From: Mytilus trossulus
Lineage: Eukaryota; Mollusca; Bivalvia; Mytilida; Mytilidae
DNA length: 64,000 nt
Direction of reading: 5' to 3'
Assembly (NCBI RefSeq): GCF_036588685.1
Contig: NC_086381.1
Location: 55,737,431 to 55,801,430 of the forward strand
Positions 56,001 through 64,000 of this stretch are shown here, one piece after another (positions within the stretch are counted from its first letter, which is position 1; each line of letters opens with the position of its first letter). The notes beneath the pieces are model-generated. The model was not told where the DNA came from. It made no database searches and saw only the letters and a list, made by a program, of their open reading frames with translations. Position numbers and translations under genes: made by a program.

Positions 56001-58740
56001 AATTCTGATTAGATGACTTGTCTCAAGATGGTAAAAATGACTGACTTCAAATAAAATAGCATCATTTTTAATAAAAAGAAGAATAATTTTAGTTATTTTA
56101 AACAATGCGAATAAAATTTTAGTATGATTTCTCTGACACTCTTTTTATTTCATGAAAAAAACTATTCTAATCTATAAAAAGTACAAAAAATCCAATGGCG
56201 GTCAATAATTTTTAGTAAAATGAAGAAATATTTGCATTTTAGGCAAGACGTACAAAAGTTATTTTTGTTTCCCTTAACGTAGGCATATTTTATGAAGAAC
56301 AGTCAATTCTGATGGACAAAAAGTACTCAAATCATATGACGGTTAATAATTTGTATCAAAATAAATCAACAACTGCATTCTTATTCAACAAAAATAAAAG
56401 TTTAAGAATTTAAATTCTCAGTATACCTCAATTCTGATTAGATGACTTGTCTCAAGATGGTCAAAATGACTGATTTCAAATAAAATACACACATGTAGCA
56501 TCATTTTTAATAAAAAGAAGAAGAATTTTGCTTATTTTAAACAATGCGAATAAAATTTTAGTATGATTTCTCTGACACTCTTTTACTTTCATGAAATAAA
56601 ACCTATTTTAATCTATAAAATGTACAAAGATCCAATGGCGTTCAATAATTTTTAGTAAAATGAAGAAATATTTGCATTTTAGGCAAGACGTACAAAAAAA
56701 ATATTTTTTTCCTTAACGTAGGCATATTTTATGAAGAACAGTCAATTCTGATGGACAAAAAGTACTCAAATGATATCACGGTTAATAATTTGTCTAAAAA
56801 AAAAAAATCAACAACTGCATTCTTATTCAACAAAAATAAAAGTTTAAGTATTTAAATTCTCAGTATATCTCAATTCTGATTAGATGACTTGTCTCAAGAT
56901 GGTAAAAATGACTGACTTCAAATAAAATAGCATCATTTTTAATAAAAAGAAGAATAATTTTAGTTATTTTAAACAATGCGAATAAAATTTTAGTATGATT
57001 TCTCTGACACTCTTTTTATTTCATGAAAAAAACTATTCTAATCTATAAAAAGTACAAAAAATCCAATGGCGGTCAATAATTTTTAGTAAAATGAAGAAAT
57101 ATTTGCATTTTAGGCAAGACGTACAAAAGTTATTTTTTTTTCCCTTAACGTAGGCATATTTTATGAAGAACAGTCAATTCTGATGGACAAAAAGTACTCA
57201 AATGATATCACGGTTAATAATTTGTCTAAAAAAAAATCAACAACTGCATTCTTATTCAACAAAAATAAAAGTTTAAGTATTTAAATTCTCAGTATATCTC
57301 ACTTCTGATTAGATGACTTGTCTCAAGATGGTAAAAATGACTGATTTCAAATAAAATAGCATCATTTTTAATAAAAAAAAAGAAGAATTTCGGTTATTTT
57401 AAACAATGCGAATAAAATTTTAGTATGATTTCTCTGACACTCTTTTAATTTCATGAAATAAAACCTATTTTATTCTATAAAATGTACAAAAATCCAATGG
57501 CGGTCGATAATTTTTAGTAAAATGAAGAAATATTTGCATTTTAGGCAAGACGTACAAAAGTTTGTTTTTTTTCCTTAACGTAGGCATATTTTATGAAGAA
57601 CAGTCAATTCTGATGGACAAAAAGTACTCAAATGATGTCACGGTTAATAATTTGTCTAAAAAAAAATCAACAACTGCATTCTTATTCAACAAAAAATAAA
57701 GTTTAAGTATTTGAATTCTCAGTATATCTCAATTCTGATTAGATGACTTGTCTCAAGATGGTAAAAATGACTGATTTCAAATAAAATACATTGTAGCATC
57801 ATTTTTAATAAAAAGAAGAAGAATTTTGGTTATTTTAAACAATGCTAATAAAATTTAAGTATGATTTCTCTGACACTCTTTTAATTTTATGAAATAAAAC
57901 CTATTTTATTCTATAAAAAGTACAAAAATCCAATGGAGGTAAATAATTTTTAGTAAAATGAAGAAATATTTGCATTTTAGGCAACGCGTACTAAAATTAA
58001 ATATTTTTTTCCTTAACGTAGGCTTATTCAATAAAAAGAAAAACAATTTTGGATATTTTAAACTATGTGAATATATTTTGTATGATTTCTTTGACATTCT
58101 TTAAACTTTAGGAACAAACCATTAATTTTAAACTTTATACAGTGAAAAAATCAAATTGTGGTCAATAATTTCCATTCAAATGAAGAAATGATTGCATTCT
58201 GGTTCAACAAAATTAAAAGTAAAAAGATACTTCTTCTTCAAATATTCAAATTTTATACAAAATTTGTCAATAAAAAGAATTTATAGCAACATATTGAAAT
58301 TGAAGTTACAATATTTTCAAATATGAGAAGAAAAATTTGCATTTTACGCAACACGTACATAAATTTAATATCCTTTTCCCTAAAGTAAACATAATTTATG
58401 AAGAACAACCAATCCTGATGAACAAAAAGTACTGAAATAATATTGCGGTTGATAATTTTTATCAAAATATTAAATAACTGCATTCTTATTCCACAAAATA
58501 ATAGTTTAAGTATCTTAATTCTTTGTATATCTCAATTCTAATGAGAATATTTATCTCGAGTTGTTGGAAATAACTGATTTCAAATGAAACAGTGTCATTT
58601 TTTAAATAAATAGATTTGTTTTGGTAGTTTTAAACAATGCGGATGAAATTTAAATATGATGTATCTGACATTCTTTTAATTTTATGAAAAGCGACCATTT
58701 CTAAACTATAAAAACTTCAAAACTTCAATGGCGGATTATC
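53063..58740 (+). repeat. ~430-bp satellite array, about 12 units, diverged at the right end
   Basis: CCAATGGCGGTCAATAATTT (or a variant) occurs near 53190, 53618, 54043, 54471, 54899, 55330, 55762, 56196, 56630, 57064, 57497 and 57933, a spacing of 425-436. Other unit marks are TATTTGCATTTTAGGCAA, GGACAAAAAGTACTCAAA and GACTTGTCTCAAGATGGT. Higher-order structure is visible: 53190-54040 is closely repeated at 54899-55760 (four units away), and units near 55621 and 56487 share an ACACACATGTAGCATC insertion (two units away). From about 58020 the units are truncated and diverged. Frames here of 60-76 codons are not conserved as protein. Confidence 0.92.
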
Positions 58741-59112
58741 GGCATTCTCGTAGGTAGAAGTTTATGTTAACTGAGACATATTATATATTATATATGTTTC
58801 TAATGTTTACAATATTTAATACAAAACTATTAATCAACAGAAACAATTTAACGCTTTAATTAAGAATTTAATATAACTGTTATACTATTTTTACTTTTTT
58901 ATTGCAACCAAATTAACGTGTAAATTATGGTGTCTTCGTCGAGGTCCGCGTTCATGGATCGTAAACACTGTTGAGTTCGGTTTACATAAGAATTTGAAAT
59001 ATATACGTATCCGTCCGATCCGTGCATAAATTTGATTTACTGATCGATCGATGACCGTTGTCACGGTAACTCCTACATAGGTTATTTGACTTATCTGATG
59101 GATCCTATGGGT

Positions 59113-59190
59113 CACCGATCACCGATCAGTCATCGATCAGTCAAACATCCGTCACCGATCATTCACCGATCAGTCAAGTTCACGTCAAAC
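59113..59190. repeat. Right subterminal motif cluster
   Basis: CACCGATCACCGATCAGTCA, TCGATCAGTCAAACATCCGT and CACCGATCAGTCAAGTTCAC lie next to the right inverted terminus. Confidence 0.68.
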
Positions 59191-59219
59191 AGTAACGCCT
59201 AAGGTTGCAAGTACTGTAA

Positions 59220-60105
59220 CATAAAGATTCAGCACCCAAATATTTTTGACATGTAATAACATCCCCCTACTTAATATTTCATGCATTGAATATCAAGAAA
59301 TAAATTGGGAAAGTGTATCAAATAAAACATGCAAGTTATACACTGTTTACACTAGGGACTTGGGACAACGAAAACCAAAGGACGATAAATGTGTCATTGG
59401 ACCATGTATAACAAGTTAAAATAGTACAGACGATCTGTTGCATTATATTACTATCACTATAAGATATGATAGTGACATGTTTCTTATAGCACAAAACTAA
59501 AACAGCGAAGTCTAAATTATTGTGTTTTATCATTTCAGGGTATTTTAATCGTTATATGTTTCGTGATCACACAGTTATTGACAAATTTTTCAACAGGGAA
59601 TCCACTGGAGACTTTAGTACGAAGGTAAGGCTTCATACGTATTCTGCAATTGTCTGCTCTTTGATCGGGTTGCTGTCTGTTTAAAGAACTCCCCGTCACT
59701 ATATATCAAGAATTTCGTGCAAATGTTTTCAAAGTCAAAAATCTGAAATTGAATATTTTATTTTTATAAGTAGATAATTTCATCGCGGCTTCGTGTTTTT
59801 GTATAAGAGTCCTTATTAATTTTTAAATGCTTTTATTAGTTTCTCTCTGGTATGCATTTTACTGTCCATTGGTATCTTTTTTTTATTGGTCATATTTTTA
59901 TAGTCTTTATAACTCAGAAATAATCATGGTGTTTCAATTTTGCTCCTGACAGTCTTAGTTTAGAAAAAATGTTTTACAACTAACGCAGATTGTTATACAT
60001 TGATCTGTTAATGAAGGGCAACATATTTGCTCCTGGACAACATACCCTTTTCCTGTTGAGGTCCAGATGATCTCGTCCGTAATTATGGAACGCCAAAACT
60101 ATCTT
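59220..60105. other. Intergenic, nothing recognised
   Basis: No credible gene or repeat relationship was seen. Confidence 0.4.
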
Positions 60106-60109
60106 GTTA

Positions 60110-60268
60110 TTTTTTGTATGTACAAATAATGGCTGTTAGTTTTCTCGTTTGAATTGTTTGACATTGTCATTTCTGGGCCTGTTTTATCTGACTATGCGGT
60201 ATGGTCTTTTCTCATTATTGAAGGCAGTACGGTGACCCATAATTGTTAATTTCTGTGTCATTTTTGTC
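60110..60268 (-). repeat. Dispersed repeat A, inverse copy
   Basis: GGCTGTTAGTTTTCTCGTTT, GACATTGTCATTTCTGGGCC, GACTATGCGGTATGGTCTTT and CAGTACGGTGACCCATAATT follow the family order. Confidence 0.85.
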
Positions 60269-60272
60269 AATT

Positions 60273-60400
60273 TTATATGATGTGCACTTGTTTTTATATA
60301 ATATGCACACACCTTTATATGATGTGCAAATATTCTTATATGATTTGCAAATATTCTTATATGATTTGCAAATATTCTTATATGACGTGCAAATATTCTA
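60273..60400. repeat. 21-bp minisatellite
   Basis: TTCTTATATGATTTGCAAAT-type units repeat about six times, with diverged edges (ATATGATGTGCAC at the left). It directly follows repeat A, whose 3' end may have seeded it. Confidence 0.85.
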
Positions 60401-60449
60401 ATGCATGTACGATGTACAAATTTCCGGAAATGATGGGTAAATAATATCC

Positions 60450-61700
60450 TTTAATATGATGTGTAACTCCCGTTGGTCTTCATCTTTTGTATGTTTCCCA
60501 CGGAACGTAAATCAATCAACATTTAATAAAATTAAGCATACAAATGGGGAATGCGTCAAAGCCTTTATAATTTGTGTTCGGATGACTTATATTTACCAGA
60601 TAAACATGTATTTAGGAGGTATAACTTTAATTTACAATTTGTTAACGTTTTAAAAAATCCAGATATAAATGGCAAGATTGTTATGAATATATAAATAATA
60701 TTTTTTTAATAGAATTTTAGATTGATATTTTCTATTATTGAAAAGTGTTTGTCGTGCTTATGGTTTCAAGTATCAACGATTGTGGATTATATCTATAATA
60801 AATATTACCTAAATTGTATCCTTATAATTTTATTTATGAAGTAGATTTCCTCACTAGTTACATGTAATTAAAAGTAAGTTGAATGAAAGACCCCTTTATA
60901 GTGAGACTGTTTAGTTCAGATTTTCAGATGCAATGTGGATACTTATTCTTACAATGCGTAAAGTATGTGGTTTTAATACTTGTAGATTAAGGAACGAGAT
61001 CTACAGAATATACAGAAGTCCAAACTGTCGTAATTTATCACAAAAACAAATTATTATTGACGGATAACGGTAATTCTGTTGTTGGTTTCCGTTTTTCGAG
61101 GCTGAAGCTTGAATCGCTGGAATTGTTTCAAATTTACTTCTGTCTGTGAGGTTTATTTTGACGTACTGATTTTTGCAAATTGTACAATGACATATAGTCC
61201 GAGATTACTCTGACGTCCGACGGCTGTTTTGTCAGATTAGCAGACGAAATTTTCATTTAAAGTATATGCATTTTGTAAGAACAAGTTCCTCATTCCTCGA
61301 ACAAAAGTCTTTCTTTTTAATTAGTGGCCTTTCTGTTTATAGCTGTTCTTTCGTTGTTTTCGTAAGGAAGTCAGGTGTTAATAGGGGGTGCGATGTATCG
61401 TACTGTCCAAAATTTGTGTGTCAGTTTTGGCAAAAATACATGTATCAATATTATAGTTTCAATTAAGGTAGGTCCATAATTACATCAGCAAAGTCACAAC
61501 AAATACATATACTTGTTGAATCATCTGACAAACTTTGAATAAATAATAACGGGTAGGGGGGAATCAGACAGTGTGAATTGGTTGGTATATTTCTAATACT
61601 TAAAAAGTTTACTTGCTGTTCAAATTAAAAGTTTGGTATTATTTTGTGGTTGCTTTTTTGTATTATTTATAACATATATATGTTTACAAATACTTATTAT
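60450..61700. other. Upstream of the candidate exon; no exon identified
   Basis: A preceding exon of the 61706-61856 gene could lie here or upstream, but I could not identify a signal-peptide exon. A small piece of repeat B (AAATGGGGAATGCGTCAAAG, about 60543) is present. Confidence 0.35.
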
Positions 61701-61705
61701 TGCAG

Positions 61706-61856
61706 AAATAAACCAAGTAGTCATTCGCTTGAGGAATTTGAGAAGACATGTGAAATGTGTGGACAGCTGTATGGGTATGACACAACCTACGACTGCATGA
61801 CAGATCCTTCCAACAAAGTGTTCCGTCTATGTTTGAGGGCAGTTGGGAGAAAATAA
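61706..61856 (+). CDS. Candidate terminal exon of a small cysteine-rich, possibly amidated secreted peptide
   Basis: An acceptor (TACTTATTATTGCAG, AG at 61704-61705) opens a frame of 49 codons that starts NKPSSHSLEEFEKTCEMCGQ and continues through LYGYDTTYDCMTDPSNK to VFRLCLRAVGRK and TAA. The reading frame enters with one base completing a split codon. Four cysteines (C-x2-C, then two more) and a final Gly-Arg-Lys, the usual signal for C-terminal amidation after dibasic cleavage, fit a neuropeptide or hormone-like precursor. Codon composition is richer in G and C than the surroundings, which supports coding. AATAAA follows at 61886-61891. I do not recognise the family, and the upstream exons were not found. 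It could also be a chance frame. Confidence 0.42.
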
Positions 61857-61885
61857 CTCATTTTCGAAACAACAAGAAATGATAA

Positions 61886-61891
61886 AATAAA
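61886..61891 (+). terminator. Poly(A) signal after the candidate exon
   Basis: AATAAA lies about 30 nt after the stop codon of the cysteine-rich frame, consistent with a terminal exon. Confidence 0.5.
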
Positions 61892-61894
61892 AAT

Positions 61895-62395
61895 GTTAAG
61901 AGTGAAAAGCTTGTCTACTGACTATTATGTGTACATCTAATGGTTCATAAGAAGTAAACAAATTATTTTCTCGATTTGTTCGTGAAGAATCTATTTTAAT
62001 ACGTCATGAATATTAGGACAAGACTTCTTAAAACTACAGATTACAATGTTATATATTCATACGATGTAACAAAGACCATCAAAGATTTTCAAATTTGTTA
62101 CTAAAATTTCACAAAATAAAAATATTTTAAAATGATGTACTCCATTTTTCTTTTCAGCATTCTGCAGCAAAAAAAACCGTTTTGTTCTAAATAATATATG
62201 GACTTGGCACTGGTTGGTCCACTCAGTGTTTTTGTTAGATGTATTACTATTTGTATTCTTCTTATGAGTTAAGCCTATATTAACTGATTTTTATAGTTCG
62301 TTCTTATTTTGTACTGTTAAACAACTTTCCTAGGTTTTGGGAGGGTTGAAATCCAACTAAAATGTTAAAACCCGCCACATTCTGTATACAAATTT
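61895..62395. other. Intergenic; possible repeat A-related segment
   Basis: GGTTTTGGGAGGGTTGAAAT near 62333 and TATGAGTTAAGCC near 62265 resemble inverse parts of the extended repeat A as I recall it. Nothing else was seen. Confidence 0.35.
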
Positions 62396-62396
62396 G

Positions 62397-62575
62397 AGAA
62401 TGGAAATGGGGAATGTATCAAAGAGACAACAACCCGACCATAGAAAAAACAACAGCAGAAGGTCACCAACAGGTCTTCAATGTAACGAGAAATTCCCGAC
62501 CCGGAGGCGTCCTTCAGCTGGCACCTAAACAAATATATACTAGTTCAGTGATAATGAACGCCATACTAATTTCCA
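62397..62575 (+). repeat. Dispersed repeat B, best copy
   Basis: GGAAATGGGGAATGTATCAA, AGAGACAACAACCCGACCAT, CAGCAGAAGGTCACCAACAG, GAAATTCCCGACCCGGAGGC and GTTCAGTGATAATGAACGCC occur in order. Inverse copies are at 46525-46715 and 50335-50440. Confidence 0.85.
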
Positions 62576-62584
62576 AATTGTATA

Positions 62585-62880
62585 CAAGAATGTATGTATG
62601 TGTCTGTCCTGAGTCGGGAGCCTGTAATTCATTGGTTGCCGTTTGTTGGTGTGTTATCATATGTTGTCGAATTTTGTTTTTCGTTCATTAAATGTACATG
62701 AATACGACCGCTAGTTCTCTCGTTTGAATTGAATACATTTTATTGCTGACTATGCGGTATGTGTTTTGCTCATTGTTGAAGGCCGTACGGTGACCCATAG
62801 TTGTTAATTTCTGTGTTATTTCGGTACCTTGTTGAGAGTTGTCTCATTAGCAACCATACCATATCTTCTTTTTTATATTA
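62585..62880 (-). repeat. Dispersed repeat A, long inverse copy
   Basis: GTCGGGAGCCTGTAATTCAT, TAGTTCTCTCGTTTGAATTG, GACTATGCGGTATGTGTTTT, GGCCGTACGGTGACCCATAG and GTTGTCTCATTAGCAACCAT follow the family order and end at CATATCTTCTTTTTT. Confidence 0.88.
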
Positions 62881-63785
62881 GCAGTTCATCTCCTGATGCC
62901 ATAACCCTAACACCATTTCATTCACTAGAAGTCGACTATTTTATTCTTACTTCATTGGTTGTTATTGGATTTGAACTAGCTGACAATAACTGCGAGTACT
63001 TGGATCTTTACTTTCTGTTGTGTTGGTCTACTCTTTGTTAGATGTTGTCTATTTGTATCAATCTGATGAGTCAAGTCTGTTCGACTATAATTTTTTTTAT
63101 TATGTTCTTATGTTGCACTATAACATCACTACCATGAGTTAGGCGAGGATTAGGGGCCAACATTATTACTATTTGGTTTAAAGGTCCAGTGGAAAATGTT
63201 TCATGCATCCCATATCTTTTTTTAATTTATAAATCAAAAAACTGATTCTGAATCAGGTCGATTGGAACAAGGTTTTAATATATACTTTCGAAAGGTTATG
63301 TTAGTTATGAACCCTGACCTGCAACGGGGTACATATTTTTGTAAGTACAGACTCCTCAAATATATGTTGCAATATTTCTTCAAGGTGTAGAGAGCGCATC
63401 TCTTTCACTACATGAGCAATTAGATTTATCGTCCCTATTTCGAACGAACTTGATTTCGATTTCATATGCATGGTATAGGTTGGTTCCCTACTTAAAATAG
63501 ACAGTATCTCTTTGAATATACAAGTATTATGAAGAATTTAAATAACGGCCGGGTACCAGTCTAGTTTGCATACATCGCGTACAGCCAAACTGAAGCATTG
63601 GTTTCTATACTTCCGATTAGCATAAGTTACAGTGACCAACTTCTACACTTACTTCGGCAAAACCTTTGGTAAATTTTTGTTTCAGTTAAACATATATCTG
63701 TTAAAACTATTAACCTTCAATAAGTAGCAGCACTTAAACCGTAGTCTGTTATTTAAGAATTGAATGCTTCTTTTTCTAACTTCCT
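62881..63785. other. Intergenic, nothing firm
   Basis: TCTGATGAGTCAAGTCTGTT near 63062 again resembles repeat A-associated sequence. No gene was recognised. Confidence 0.35.
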
Positions 63786-63786
63786 T

Positions 63787-63880
63787 GGGTGTAAAAGCCT
63801 TGACCGAAGTACATTTTGTATTAAGCGGGGAAGCGTTTCATTCTAAAAATGTGCACACGGTCAACGCTTTTACAACCCTA
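63787..63880. mobile_element. Small palindromic element with GGTGTAAAAGC ends
   Basis: GGTGTAAAAGCCTTGACCG at the left is inverted at the right as CGGTCAACGCTTTTACAACC, giving a ~94-bp element. A related single end is at 51549-51568. No clear target duplication was found. Confidence 0.55.
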
Positions 63881-64000
63881 TGTAGTAACCAAAAAAGACA
63901 TTCAATTATAGAGGTTTAATTGAATTATTCTCATTAATATTTGGTCAATTCTTCTTGCTTAAATTAAAATATTCGACGAATTTCTGGCTAATAATTCGTC

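Larger units (their letters stand above)
52438..59216. mobile_element. 6.8-kb TA-flanked element carrying a satellite array
   Basis: The termini are inverted repeats of at least 26 bp starting CAGTACTTGCAACCTTAGG (left 52438, right ending 59216), with TA outside on both sides (52436-52437 and 59217-59218). Subterminal clusters of CCGATCAGTCA-type motifs occupy about 52462-52600 and 59113-59190. The core is a ~430-bp satellite. No transposase was recognised. TA flanks and CAG..CTG ends suggest a TA-targeting family such as Tc1/mariner, but the class is not settled. Confidence 0.78.

Noticed and set aside
52438-59216. hAT-type classification from CAG..CTG ends
   Set aside because: The 8 bases flanking the two ends do not match, whereas TA is present on both sides.

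Overview
The window is eukaryotic nuclear DNA: AT-rich and gene-poor, with splice-like sites, AATAAA poly(A) signals and many nested transposable-element remains. Several dispersed repeats match families I remember as very common in mussel (Mytilus) sequence. Together with two B-box/beta-propeller TRIM-like genes, typical of large bivalve expansions, this points to a marine bivalve, most likely a mytilid. The genus is inferred from recall, not from a search.

Genes. Two intact single-exon paralogues encode RING-less TRIM-like proteins (9578-11278 and 24675-26369, both +). Each lies 2-2.8 kb downstream of a second conserved block (6735-7150 and 22203-22630) containing a TATA box, a putative non-coding first exon and a GTAAGT donor. 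The pair therefore looks like a segmental duplication of a whole transcription unit. One further candidate is a short cysteine-rich terminal exon at 61706-61856. No other intact host gene was recognised.

Layout. 1-6.7 kb: non-coding DNA, an 0.8-kb MITE-like element and a duplicated repeat. 6.7-11.4 kb: TRIM-like locus 1, with a LINE tail in its likely intron. 11.8-16.4 kb: degraded Tc1-like transposon, a LINE fragment split by another repeat, and a BEL/Pao relic. 16.4-22.2 kb: repeats and a broken reverse transcriptase. 22.2-26.4 kb: TRIM-like locus 2. 26.4-36.4 kb: a 10-kb nested insertion. 36.6-38.5 kb: an inverted duplication. 38.5-52.4 kb: dispersed repeats, LINE and SINE remains and a degraded ORF family. 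52.4-59.2 kb: a TA-flanked element filled with a ~430-bp satellite. 59.2-64 kb: dispersed repeats and the candidate exon.

Main discoveries. (1) A 7,858-bp foldback element (27230-35087) has exact 9-bp target duplications and arms built of ~170-bp tandem units, 13 in one arm and 21 in the other. (2) It is nested in an outer element (26370-36442) with GGCCGTGTTCACA inverted termini and a TAA duplication. That TAA is the stop codon of TRIM-like gene 2, and the paralogue's 3' UTR acts as the empty-site control. (3) Three tiny perfect or near-perfect palindromes (21-33 bp) are each flanked by exact 7-bp direct repeats, suggesting a minimal mobile hairpin or an excision scar. (4) A 6.8-kb element with TA-flanked inverted termini carries a satellite array. 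(5) A SINE-associated segment appears in opposite orientations relative to its flank in two copies. None of the large non-coding elements encodes a transposase that I can see.
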